Shown here: piece after piece, positions 1-7,620 of the stretch
Layout: every line of letters starts with the position of its first letter
Numbering within the stretch: the stretch's first letter is position 1
NCBI GenBank assembly: GCA_964631275.1
Contig: CAZVWQ010000006.1
Span: 1-59,743 of the forward strand
DNA length: 59,743 nt
Source: CAZVWQ01 sp964631275
GTDB taxonomy: Bacteria; Patescibacteriota; JACMRA01
Direction of reading: 5' to 3'
The notes under the pieces: model-generated
Database searches by the model: none
What the model was told of the DNA's origin: nothing
Seen by the model: only the letters and a program-made list of their open reading frames with translations
Program-made: the position numbers and the translations under genes

Positions 1-256
1 TAGGCATATACCTACTTTATTTCTTATTTCTTTTTATTTCGCAAGAGGTCTAATAGACAAAAATCATCTCTGAAAACCTATTTTTACTGTTGATTAAGAG
101 CTATTTTATGGGTCAAAGTCCTGTAAATCTGAGTTAGAGGACAAGACTAAAGAACCCATCAAGGAATTAAAAACCTCACTCCACATCAAAAATTCAATAA
201 TCTTTTTCCTCTTAAGTTTTTGTGAAAAATGTAAACAGGGCTGAAAAATTTACAAC
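1..256. other. Intergenic stretch with one family A repeat
   Basis: No coding region seen. It holds one family A repeat (61-150). The remainder is AT-rich and shows no RNA gene or terminator that I can recognise. Confidence 0.6.
61..150 (+). repeat. Family A repeat, copy 1
   Basis: Roughly 88-bp interspersed repeat. It opens near AATCATCTCTGAAAACC and closes near GACAAGACTAA, with a conserved stretch close to TTTTGTAAATCTGAGTTA. Seven other copies lie in this window, in both orientations. Confidence 0.75.
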
Positions 257-700
257 TTATTTTAGTCCCATTTTTTGCATCTTCTTTACTCGTCTTACGT
301 GCCTTTCGGCTGTATCTGGTTGAGTAGCTAAAAAAATCTTTAGGACTTCGTGAGCCTTGATAAAATCTAGATCCCAAGCTCCAAAACAAATACAATTAGC
401 ATGATTGTGTAATCTAGTTTGTTGAGCTGTATCAATATCTACAATTTTGGCTGCAGCCCTAATCCAGCTATGCCTATTTAGAGCCATGCAAATTCCTTGG
501 CCACTTCCACAAATTGCGACTCCATAAGAATCTTCTTGTTTTAGTTTTTTAGCTAAAATCTTAGCCACATCTGGGTAATCATCGGATGGATCAAGGTTGT
601 CAATTATATCTTTAATTTCGTAACCTTCAGCGGCCATATTCTCTACTAAATATTTAGCTAAATCATACCCATTATGATCGTAAGCAACGTAGATTTTCAT
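257..700 (-). CDS. rpiB: Ribose-5-phosphate isomerase B (RpiB/LacAB family)
   Basis: Interconverts ribose 5-phosphate and ribulose 5-phosphate in the cytoplasmic non-oxidative pentose phosphate pathway. The 147-aa length matches the RpiB family. The N-terminus has the substrate-loop pattern AYDHNGYDLAK. Cys64 lies in CGSGQGI, the family's catalytic base motif (usually CGTGIG). Around residues 96-102 is RLHNHAN, matching the family R-x-H-N-x-A-N phosphate and ring-opening motif. The ATG at 698-700 is the only sensible start. It has no Shine-Dalgarno sequence, only an A/T-rich leader. The gene stands alone and the gap to the next gene is large. A related hexose-phosphate isomerase (LacA/B-type) cannot be excluded, but RpiB is the common role in reduced genomes. 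Confidence 0.9.
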   Translation of the reverse strand: MKIYVAYDHNGYDLAKYLVENMAAEGYEIKDIIDNLDPSDDYPDVAKILAKKLKQEDSYGVAICGSGQGICMALNRHSWIRAAAKIVDIDTAQQTRLHNHANCICFGAWDLDFIKAHEVLKIFLATQPDTAERHVRRVKKMQKMGLK

Positions 701-743
701 ATATATTTTTATAGAACTTATTTAATCTTATCTTTTTAAAATA

Positions 744-820
744 GAAATTTTTAGGTTTTAATTATTTCAAAAATTGTAATTTAAAATTCCTCTTAACTTG
801 GGATAGTAAATTCCTGTGGT
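744..820 (+). repeat. Family I repeat, copy 1
   Basis: Shares the core TTTCAAAAATTGTAATTTA and the following CTCTTAAC-like segment with copies near 16035 and 42795. Confidence 0.55.
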
Positions 821-932
821 AACTAAACCATTTTTTTTAAGTTTTAATTCAAGAAAATAATAGAATTAAGCTCTAGTCAAAGGAATAAGATAATTATGAA
901 AGTTTCAAGCGTAACTTTTCAAGCGTAACTGG

Positions 933-1158
933 TATACTTATTCTTTAGTCAATTTGGCAGTAGAGTCAAGCTTAATTGAATTTTGAAGCTGTTTGTTGGT
1001 TTTTTATACCCAAATTTGTTTATTACTAGCCTAAATTTGGCTCTTAATAAGAAAATAAATCCTTTTTTAAGTTAAATTATTAACGGATAATTACTGTAAT
1101 GATTAACCCAAAGTGCGTAAGATTCAAAAATGTAAATTTTGAAAGTGAATTGAGTATA
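933..1158 (+). repeat. Family B MITE-like element interrupted by a family C element
   Basis: Begins TATACTTATTC and ends GTGAATTGAGTATA. The left half carries AGCTTAATTGAATTTTGAA and the right half AAAAATGTAAATTTTGAAAG, which are contiguous in the uninterrupted copy at 3633-3747. Between them sits a family C element. Confidence 0.7.
1005..1119 (+). repeat. Family C MITE-like element, copy 1 (nested in family B)
   Basis: About 115 bp. It begins TATACCCAAATTTG, carries the family core TTATTAACGGATAATTACTG and ends before GTAAGATTC. It interrupts the family B element at a TTTTTA site, and TA is found at both junctions, as expected for duplication of a TA target. Confidence 0.75.
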
Positions 1159-1215
1159 AATAAAAATTGATATAACTAAAATTATAGTCAAATTAGTTGA
1201 AGCTAGGATTTTAAG

Positions 1216-1248
1216 TTATCCACAGGATAACCACAGGTTATCTACACC
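1216..1248 (+). promoter_or_regulatory. Three tandem DnaA-box-like 11-mers, possible origin element
   Basis: Three units start exactly 11 bp apart: TTATCCACAGG (1216), ATAACCACAGG (1227) and TTATCTACACC (1238). The first has a perfect match to the DnaA-box consensus TTATNCACA, the third has one mismatch and the second two. They are followed by a T-rich tract (TTTTTATTTTTTTAATAA). Helical-turn spacing in a long AT-rich gap is typical of DnaA binding arrays. dnaA and dnaN are not in the window, so whether this is the replication origin or another DnaA-bound site is unresolved. Confidence 0.5.
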
Positions 1249-1329
1249 TGTTTTTATTTTTTTAATAACACAGCTAAACCATGTTTAACCTAAGCTTTTT
1301 TAAGATTTGGCTTGTATTAAGTATTAATA

Positions 1330-1434
1330 TATACCAAGCTGTTAACTACTCAGTGAATTTTTCTGACTGTGTTTTTTTATTTAATGAAACTAAAACCTTT
1401 AGTTAAATCATCATTTAGTTAGCATTTGAGTATA
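1330..1434 (+). repeat. Family D MITE-like element, copy 1
   Basis: About 105 bp with clear inverted ends: left TATACCAAGCTGTTAACTA, right end (complement) TATACTCAAATGCTAACTAA. The interior has CTAAAACCTTTAGTTAAATC. Confidence 0.75.
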
Positions 1435-1683
1435 GCTATTCCATATTAAACCTTGATATAGACTTTACCTCGCTAATCAAATTAGCTATAAAATCAATTT
1501 GAAAATAAACCACTTTTTGAAATACAAAATTTTTTACTAGCATTTTTAGTGTAAATATCAACAAAATTAGATTTTAATTTGAAAATAACATGGAATTTTA
1601 TTCAAACCTTTTAATAATCAAGTTTTTAGAGGTTTTCTTTGTTTGAAAATGTTTTGTTTGAGAATATAAATAGTACTTTACGA

Positions 1684-1772
1684 TTTCCGCATTTAGCTAA
1701 TTTAGGCAACAAAATATAGGTTAAAACTTGTTTAAAAATAAATAAAATCTTCAGTTTTGCGGAAGTTCTGAC
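1684..1772. repeat. Family F repeat with CTTCCGC-type inverted ends
   Basis: Left end TTTCCGCATTTAG, right end TTTTGCGGAAGTT. The ends are inverted relative to one another. Other full or half copies lie near 2127, 5946, 17268, 19596 and 21165. Confidence 0.5.
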
Positions 1773-1799
1773 TTAAAAATTTACAATTAATACTTGTTC

Positions 1800-1886
1800 T
1801 GGTGCCGAAGGGGGGACTTGAACCCCCACGCTCATAAGAGCAAAGGATTTTAAGTCCTTCGTGTCTACCGATTCCACCACCTCGGC
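1800..1886 (-). tRNA. tRNA-Leu(TAA)
   Basis: On the minus strand the acceptor stem GCCGAGG pairs with CTTCGGC (one G-U pair). The D-arm has GGTGGAATCGGTAGACAC, the anticodon loop reads CTTAAAA (anticodon TAA), and there is a long variable arm typical of class II tRNA. The T-arm contains GGTTCAAGTCC. The discriminator is A, and the 3' CCA is encoded in the DNA (1800-1802). Confidence 0.95.
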
Positions 1887-2126
1887 TAATATTAGTAATT
1901 TATGCATAGCTTTGCTTGTAGTCAAAAAGATATTTTATTTTATCAAAATATATATAATATCAATTTTATGCAAAACTATCATTTTTATCTTATTTATAAC
2001 CAAAAAAATTTAAAAAGGTTTTGAGGTAAAGCTATTTTTAGTCTTAAAAAGACTAGCTTAAATCTATACTCAACCTAAACTAAATTTCAATTTTTTAAAC
2101 TTAAAATTTTTAGTTTTAGTGATTAA

Positions 2127-2220
2127 AACTTCCGTATTTTTTTAAGAAAAATACTAAATAATAATAAGTTTAGCTATAAAATATCTATGTTTAGTAGTAA
2201 AATTAATTTTTTGCGGAGAT
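2127..2220. repeat. Family F repeat, copy 2
   Basis: Starts AAAACTTCCGTATTTTTT and ends AATTTTTTGCGGAGATTTT, giving inverted CTTCCG ends. Confidence 0.5.
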
Positions 2221-2278
2221 TTTGTAGTGGTATACCTACTCTTATCTCAACTTGCATAAACTTTTAGGAGAACTAACT

Positions 2279-2367
2279 AGTCTTGCTCTATAACTCAGAT
2301 TTACAAAACTTTGACCTTATAAAATAGGTATTAACCAACAGCAAAAACAGGTTTTGAGACATGATTA
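2279..2367 (-). repeat. Family A repeat, copy 2
   Basis: Reverse-complement copy. It runs from AGTCTTGCTCTATAACTC to GGTTTTGAGACATGATTA. Confidence 0.75.
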
Positions 2368-2642
2368 TCCTTAAACAAACTATTTATTTGGCTGCTAAGA
2401 GGTAATTGTGAAAAGTCCTAAGTATAATCTGATATATAGCTCTAAAGACTAAAAAATAAACATTTAAAAATTAAAAAAATCTTAATTTGAATTGATTTGA
2501 GTACAGTAAAATCCTATTTAAAATAAAAAGTTTTTTGTTAAAAAATTTATTGCAAACTTAATAAACTAAAAACTAATTAAATCTTTTAATCTTTAAGATA
2601 TGATTATTTGTCAAGAAAATTAAAATTATTAATCTTTAAGTT

Positions 2643-3479
2643 ATGAATTTAGACTTTTATAAAAACACAGAAAACAAAAAGCTACTAGAAATCATGTTAG
2701 AAGCTTGTATCGAAACAGCAAGCTTGCAAAAAAGCAAGTTTCAAGGTGATCTTATAGTCAAAACTAAAGCTAATTTTAGGGATTTGGTTACCGAAGCTGA
2801 TATTGCCTCTCAAGAATTAATACAAAAAATAATCACAGAAGGTTGCTTAAGTCGAGGTTATAGAGAGTCTGAAATTGGTTTTTTTGGCGAAGAAGACGAG
2901 GCTAGGCAAATTAAAGATTTGACCTTTGTTATTGACCCAATTGATGGTACTGCAAACTTTGCATACGGAATTCCAATTTTTTCTATTTCTATTGGTTTGT
3001 ATATAAGAAGAGAGCTTGTTGCTGGTATAATTTATGATACTACTAGAGATGAGTGTTATTTGTCTCTCAAGAATTCAGGTAGTTACAAAATTACACCTAA
3101 CACTGAAAAAAAACTAGAAATTAAACCAAAAGAGCTTTCTGCTAGTATTTTAGGAGGAAATTTTAGCTCTATTAAACTTTTAAGTAACAATTTTATAGAA
3201 AAACTTTTTGGAGTTAGAGTTTTTTATGGATTTGCTCTTGACGCTTGCCTAGTTTCTCAAAACAGTTTACAAATTTTATTAGCTGCGAACCCAAAACTAT
3301 GGGATATAGCAGCAGCCTATCTAATTGTTACCGAAGCTGGAGGTAGCTTTTATGATTATGACTTTAATGACTTCTACCCTACTTTAGACAAAGAAGTTAG
3401 AGACTTACCCATTGTAATCTGTCATCAAGAATATAACCAAAAAATAAAATCAGAAATAGTTAAGTGTCTACAGAGTTGA
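2643..3479 (+). CDS. Inositol monophosphatase-family sugar/inositol phosphatase
   Basis: Mg2+-dependent phosphomonoesterase of the IMPase (SuhB/HisN/CysQ) superfamily, 278 aa, about the usual length. The metal-binding motifs are visible in order: GEED at residues 82-85, DPIDGT at 98-103 and W-D (residues 220-221) followed by AAAYLIVTEAGG. Together these form the three-part active site. The natural substrate (inositol phosphate, histidinol phosphate, PAP or fructose bisphosphate) cannot be told from sequence alone. No histidine or inositol pathway genes are next to it. It is a lone gene in repeat-filled surroundings. The ATG at 2643 has an A/T leader without a Shine-Dalgarno sequence, and the stop is TGA, showing that TGA is not reassigned here. 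Confidence 0.88.
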   Translation: MNLDFYKNTENKKLLEIMLEACIETASLQKSKFQGDLIVKTKANFRDLVTEADIASQELIQKIITEGCLSRGYRESEIGFFGEEDEARQIKDLTFVIDPIDGTANFAYGIPIFSISIGLYIRRELVAGIIYDTTRDECYLSLKNSGSYKITPNTEKKLEIKPKELSASILGGNFSSIKLLSNNFIEKLFGVRVFYGFALDACLVSQNSLQILLAANPKLWDIAAAYLIVTEAGGSFYDYDFNDFYPTLDKEVRDLPIVICHQEYNQKIKSEIVKCLQS

Positions 3480-3632
3480 TTTGAAACCTTTTGTTAGTTT
3501 TAAACTAAAAAATACTGAATTTGAGAAAACTTGCTAATTTTGATTTTTTTAATATACATGAAATACGCTAAAATAAAAAAATATTAGGATTTTGTTAAAT
3601 TATTAGTTTTTCATATTGGTTTTACTTGATGC

Positions 3633-3747
3633 TATACCCATTCCCTAATCAAATTTGACACTTAGGGCCAAACTTAATTGAATTTTGAATTTATTTTATG
3701 AGTTTTTAAGATTCAAAAATGTAAATTTTGAAAGTGAATTAAGTATA
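3633..3747 (+). repeat. Family B MITE-like element, intact copy
   Basis: About 115 bp, from TATACCCATTCCCTAATC to GTGAATTAAGTATA. Because it is uninterrupted, it serves as the reference for the disrupted copy at 933-1158. Confidence 0.75.
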
Positions 3748-3954
3748 TACTAAACTGCTAACTACTCGGTGAGTTTTTCTGACCCTGTTTTCCTTATTTA
3801 ATCAAACTAAAACCTTTAGTTATACTTAAATTACTACCAACTTTTGCATTTATAACCTTATCTACCTTCTATCGTCCAGAACCTTAAAGCCCTCTGAAGC
3901 AAGTTTGCTTTGACACTTTGGTATAAATCATAATTTAGTTAGTATTTGAGTATA
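3745..3954 (+). repeat. Family D MITE-like element, copy 2, carrying an insert
   Basis: Left end TATACTAAACTGCTAACTA, right end TTAGTATTTGAGTATA. It is nearly identical to the copy at 1330-1434 apart from a 101-bp insert. It shares its first TATA with the end of the neighbouring family B element. Confidence 0.75.
3823..3923. repeat. 101-bp insertion inside a family D element, flanked by TA
   Basis: The segment starts TACTTAAATTACTACC and ends GACACTTTGGTA. It splits the family D sequence AGTTAAATC, with TA on both sides (3821-3822 and 3924-3925). It has a small internal hairpin (AGCAAGTTTGCTT). It resembles no other repeat in the window. TA duplication suggests Tc1/mariner-IS630-like or IS5-subgroup transposition. 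Confidence 0.6.
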
Positions 3955-4098
3955 AAAAGTTCCTTTGTCTTCTTAACGAAGCTTGTAAATTTAAGCAAAC
4001 AAGTAAAAGTAGTTGTAATTTAAAAGATTAAATCTCTATCAGCTTTTTGGGTATAATTACTTCTCTATTTTTTTTAAGACATGAAACAAAAATATTTT

Positions 4099-4224
4099 AT
4101 ACTCACTACAAAGCAAATTTTAGTTTTTTTGAAATCTTAATTTTGATTTAAGTTATGTTCAATAAAGATTAAAAGAAAATATTTAAAAATTCAAAAAGTC
4201 CTAATTTGAGTTGATTTGAGTATA
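4099..4224 (+). repeat. Family G MITE-like element
   Basis: Left end TATACTCACTACAAAGC, right end GTTGATTTGAGTATA, interior CAAAGCAAATTTTAGTTTTT. Related partial copies lie near 2455, 21280, 23562 and 57557. Confidence 0.6.
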
Positions 4225-4358
4225 AGCAAAATATTTCTAATTTAAGCTAAAATTTTCATTTCTTTTTCTAGTATACAGATTACAGATTATTATAAGAAAT
4301 ATAAACAGAGCAAAAAATTTATATATAATTTAATTAAATATTTCAATTAACATAATTT

Positions 4359-5864
4359 ATGATTAAAACAAAAGAGCCTGAATCAAAAAATCTAAAAACA
4401 AAAGAGCCTAAACGATCTAGAATTATAAAAATCCTAATTTTAGTTTTAATTAGTTTATTTATTTCTATTTTGGTTGCTTTAGCTGGCTTGTGGTGGTGGC
4501 TTACCAGTACGCCTCAATATGCTATGAGCCAATGGGTTAGCTCATTTGAAGATCAAGATTCAGATAAATTTGATAAATATTTTAACTACGAAGAAGTTAT
4601 TACTAATACAATAAAAAGAGAAACTTCTGACAAAGAAGACACTGATCCACTTTCTAAAGCTTTAGGAGATTTCTTGGTTCCTTCTTTATCTAGTTTTTTA
4701 GAAACCGAAATAGAAAAAAGAATCGATAGTGGAGATTTCAAAGAAAACTTTAGTAAGCAATATGAATTTTATAATTCTAACCTATTACTTCCTGGAATTT
4801 TTGCTCAAGACTGGCAAAAAATAGATAAAGATGTATATCAGGTAAACTTTAGAAATATTAACAACGAAGAAGCAAAAATAACCTGGAAGAAGTCGTCTGA
4901 AATCTGGGAAGTGGTAGATATTATTGGCTTAGAAGATCTTACCAAACCAGGTCAAGATTCTGAGCTAGAAAATAGCTTAGATATTTTTAATCAAGACAAT
5001 CAAAACCTTGACGACACAGAAATTAAGGCTAACTTTGACCAAGCAGTTAATATCAATAACTTTGAGTATCAGGTTTTATCTGCCACTATTAATAGTAATG
5101 TGAGTGATAAATTAATATCTAAATCTATTAAAGAAGAAGAACTACAAAATAAAAAATGGCTAGAGACTGAAATTTTAATAAAAAATCTATATAGCCAAGG
5201 TAGGTTAATTTCTATTTATGATGATTCTATAAAAATCACTAGTCTTAGCGGCTTGTTATTTGAGCAGCCTAAATCTATATTTAATTCTTTAGATACATTT
5301 TTACTTAGCCAAGATCAAGTGGCCACAAGGTTATACTTTGTGATAGATAATGATCTTGATTCTTTTAGCTTAAGATTATCTTCTAGAGATAGTAATTTTT
5401 TATCTGAAGAAAAAACTGTAATTTTTGATTTTATAGATTTTGTTGGTCAATACTCTAGTCAACAAGAGGTAAATATAAATTATGAAAACCTGAACCAAAA
5501 TTCAATAGAAAACCTAGAAACTATGGAAGTTGAAATAGTTGAGACTCAATTTGGCTCAGAACCAATTAATAAGTCTTATTTACCTGCTAGTGACGGTAAT
5601 CAAAACCTATCTGTAAAAATAAAAATCAAAAATATTGGAAAAAGTGTTATTTATCCTGCACAAAAATTTTTTTTGAAAGATTCTAAGGCTAGAACTTATG
5701 AAGCTAATTTTAGCACTGATTCTTTTTCTGATAGTCTTGACCCTGATCAGGAGACAACTAAGACTTTGGTTTATGAAATCCCAAAGGATGAAAAAGAAGT
5801 TTATCTTTACGCTTTAAATAAAACCGCTTTTCCTAGCTCAGCTAAAGTTTTTTTGATTAAATAG
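4359..5864 (+). CDS. Membrane-anchored surface protein with two Ig-like (DUF4352-like) modules
   Basis: Not assignable to a named family with certainty. Visible: a short Lys-rich cytoplasmic start, one transmembrane helix at about residues 25-49 (ending LWWWLTSTPQ) and a 450-residue outer part. The first outer segment (about 50-195) is helical and charged with tandem Glu/Asp/Lys. Two beta-rich segments follow (about 225-375 and 390-501). The second carries the pattern VKIKIKNIGKSVIYP...LDPDQETTKTLVYEIPK. This resembles the DUF4352/telomeric-repeat-like Ig fold found in Firmicute and CPR lipoprotein-like surface proteins. No lipobox Cys is present, so it is an N-terminal anchored protein (type II topology). 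It is a single gene with no operon partner. The start ATG at 4359 is followed by a duplicated K-T-K-E-P motif. The domain assignment is an inference. Confidence 0.6.
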   Translation: MIKTKEPESKNLKTKEPKRSRIIKILILVLISLFISILVALAGLWWWLTSTPQYAMSQWVSSFEDQDSDKFDKYFNYEEVITNTIKRETSDKEDTDPLSKALGDFLVPSLSSFLETEIEKRIDSGDFKENFSKQYEFYNSNLLLPGIFAQDWQKIDKDVYQVNFRNINNEEAKITWKKSSEIWEVVDIIGLEDLTKPGQDSELENSLDIFNQDNQNLDDTEIKANFDQAVNINNFEYQVLSATINSNVSDKLISKSIKEEELQNKKWLETEILIKNLYSQGRLISIYDDSIKITSLSGLLFEQPKSIFNSLDTFLLSQDQVATRLYFVIDNDLDSFSLRLSSRDSNFLSEEKTVIFDFIDFVGQYSSQQEVNINYENLNQNSIENLETMEVEIVETQFGSEPINKSYLPASDGNQNLSVKIKIKNIGKSVIYPAQKFFLKDSKARTYEANFSTDSFSDSLDPDQETTKTLVYEIPKDEKEVYLYALNKTAFPSSAKVFLIK

Positions 5865-5985
5865 TGCACCTCTTTTACAATTTACTTGCAATAAAATAAA
5901 AATTTGGTGTAGATTAAAGTATGTTAGTTATACTTGTAATTTCAAAACTTCCGCAAAATTGGTCAAAAAATAATACCTGCAGACT

Positions 5986-6097
5986 TATACTTTGAGCTAA
6001 TCGTTACAGTAATTACCCGTTAAGAGTTTACTTAAATAAAAGGATTTGCTTCCTTATGAAGAGTTAAATTCTGGGTAATAGTAAACGGGTTGGTTAT
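5986..6097 (-). repeat. Family C MITE-like element, copy 2
   Basis: Runs from TATACTTTGAGCTAATCG to AACGGGTTGGTTATA. The reverse-complement core AATTACCCGTTAAGAG is present. Confidence 0.7.
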
Positions 6098-6119
6098 ATC
6101 TATACTAAAAACACTAAAT

Positions 6120-6210
6120 AATCACGTCTCGAAACCTATTTTTATTCTTGGTTAACAGTTATTTTATGAAATCAAAGTTTTGTAAATCTAGGCTATCGGA
6201 TAAGACTAAT
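6120..6210 (+). repeat. Family A repeat, copy 3
   Basis: Starts ATCACGTCTCGAAACC and ends GGATAAGACTAAT. It lies directly upstream of sufS and may supply its leader. Confidence 0.7.
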
Positions 6211-6245
6211 ATACTATTTATGCGGAATTATGACTAAAAATAAAC

Positions 6246-7499
6246 ATGCAAATATCTCAAATTCGTCAAAATTTTCCAATTTTAAAAGTTAAAGTCAGAG
6301 ATAAAAATTTGATTTATTTTGATAATGCGGCTACGACCCAAAAGCCTCAAGCAGTTATTAATAGCATAGTTGATTACTACGCAAATAAATATTCTAGTAC
6401 ACATAGTCAGCATACTTTAGCTACAGATTTAATTACTCAATTAGAGCAGGCTAGAGAAGTTGTTAGCAAGTTTATAAAAGCTAATTCCAAAGAAGAAATT
6501 GTATTTACAAAAGGAGCTACAGAGAGTTTTAACCTTTTAGCTTTTAATATTGATTCTTTAATCCAATTTGACCCAGGAGATAAAATACTGCTAACCGAAG
6601 CTGAGCATCACGCTAATCTTGTACCTTGGCAAAGGCTAGCAAAAGATAAGAATTTAAATTTAGAATTTATTAAAATTTTAGATGATGGAAGTTTGGATTT
6701 AGATGATTTAAAAAAAAAGTTAACTAAAAAAACTAAACTAATAAGTTTTACTCAAGTCTCTAATGTTTTAGGTTTGATTAACCCACTCAAAAAAATTATC
6801 AAAACCGTTAAAGAACTTTCTCCAGCTAAAATAATAATTGACGGAACCCAAGCAATTCCACATTTAGAAGTAAATCTTCAAGATTTAGATCCTGATTTTT
6901 ATATTTTTTCTGGACATAAAGTTTTTGGACCAACTGGAGTTGGAATTTTATATGGAAAGAAAGGTAATTTAGATAAGCTTAAACCTTATCAAGTTGGTGG
7001 AGAAATGGTAAAGCATGTAGATTTATTTTTTTCTAATTTTCAAGAAACTCCTTACAAATTCGAGGCTGGCACCCTTAATTTTGCCGGAATAATTGGACTA
7101 AAGAAAGCTTTAGAATATTTTAGTTTAATTAAAAAAGAAGTGTTTTTTATAGATAATAAAGCTCTTAGTTTTTATGAATACGAAGAATATCTTGGAAAAA
7201 TTTTAGTAGAGTCAATCAGAAATCTAAAAAATATTCGACTACTTGGTCTAAAAAATCCAAGGGTTCCTTTAATTAGCTTTTGGTTTCCTGACGTTAATTC
7301 TTTAGATTTAGCTATGTATTTAGATCTTCGAGGAATTGCCGTTAGAGCTGGTCGACACTGCAGCCATCCTTTGCACGATAAGTTTTTTATAAACTCTAGT
7401 CTAAGAGCTTCTTTGAGTTTTTATAACACCTTAGAAGAAATAAACTATTTCGCTGAGAATCTAAAAGAAGGCTTAGAGTTTTTGAGAAAATTTGGCTAA
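6246..7499 (+). CDS. sufS: Cysteine desulfurase, SufS/CsdA (group II) type
   Basis: PLP enzyme that takes sulfur from cysteine for Fe-S cluster and thio-cofactor assembly; 417 aa, normal length. Seen: the N-terminal signature YFDNAATTQKP, the cofactor-stacking histidine segment TEAEHHANLVPW, the PLP lysine K225 in SGHKVFGPTG, and the nucleophilic C372 in RAGRHCSHP. The RxGxHCxxP form with a short loop is the group II (SufS) type rather than IscS. The aldolase-type Asp is in IDGTQAIPH. No sufB, sufC, sufD, sufU or iscU lies nearby, so the acceptor must be elsewhere or the enzyme serves tRNA thiolation. The ATG at 6246 follows an A/T leader (AAAAATAAAC) without a Shine-Dalgarno sequence. Confidence 0.93.
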   Translation: MQISQIRQNFPILKVKVRDKNLIYFDNAATTQKPQAVINSIVDYYANKYSSTHSQHTLATDLITQLEQAREVVSKFIKANSKEEIVFTKGATESFNLLAFNIDSLIQFDPGDKILLTEAEHHANLVPWQRLAKDKNLNLEFIKILDDGSLDLDDLKKKLTKKTKLISFTQVSNVLGLINPLKKIIKTVKELSPAKIIIDGTQAIPHLEVNLQDLDPDFYIFSGHKVFGPTGVGILYGKKGNLDKLKPYQVGGEMVKHVDLFFSNFQETPYKFEAGTLNFAGIIGLKKALEYFSLIKKEVFFIDNKALSFYEYEEYLGKILVESIRNLKNIRLLGLKNPRVPLISFWFPDVNSLDLAMYLDLRGIAVRAGRHCSHPLHDKFFINSSLRASLSFYNTLEEINYFAENLKEGLEFLRKFG

Positions 7500-7504
7500 T
7501 TTAA

Positions 7505-7620
7505 TTACCCTTTTTCCGCTAATCACTAAGGTAATTATCTGTTAAGAATTTAGCTTAAATAAAAAATTTATTTCCTTGTGAATAGCTAAATTTTGGGTAA
7601 TAGTAAATAGGCTGAGTATA
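7505..7620 (-). repeat. Family C MITE-like element, copy 3, overlapping a gene end
   Basis: From ATTACCCTTTTTCCGC to AAATAGGCTGAGTATA. It covers the last 26 or so codons and the stop of the gene at 7542-8168, and lies just after the sufS stop. Confidence 0.75.

Larger units (their letters stand above)
701..1799. other. 1.1 kb AT-rich intergenic region with DnaA-box-like repeats and MITEs
   Basis: No gene seen. In order it holds a family I repeat (about 744-820), a family B element interrupted by a family C element (933-1158), three 11-bp DnaA-box-like repeats (1216-1248), a family D element (1330-1434) and a family F element with CTTCCGC-type ends (about 1684-1772). The T-rich tract after the DnaA-like boxes could be an unwinding element. 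Confidence 0.6.
1887..2642. other. Intergenic region with family F, A and partial G repeats
   Basis: No gene seen. It contains a family F element (2127-2220), a family A repeat on the minus strand (2279-2367) and a partial family G segment ending in TTGATTTGAGTACA (about 2455-2510). The rest is A/T tracts. Confidence 0.5.
3480..4358. other. 880-bp intergenic repeat cluster (families B, D, G)
   Basis: No gene seen. A family B element (3633-3747) abuts a family D element (3745-3954) that is interrupted by a 101-bp insert (3823-3923). A family G element follows (4099-4224). Confidence 0.6.
5865..6245. other. Intergenic region with half family F, family C and family A repeats
   Basis: No gene seen. 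It contains a half family F element (5946-5980), a family C element in reverse orientation (5986-6097) and a family A repeat (6120-6210). Confidence 0.6.
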
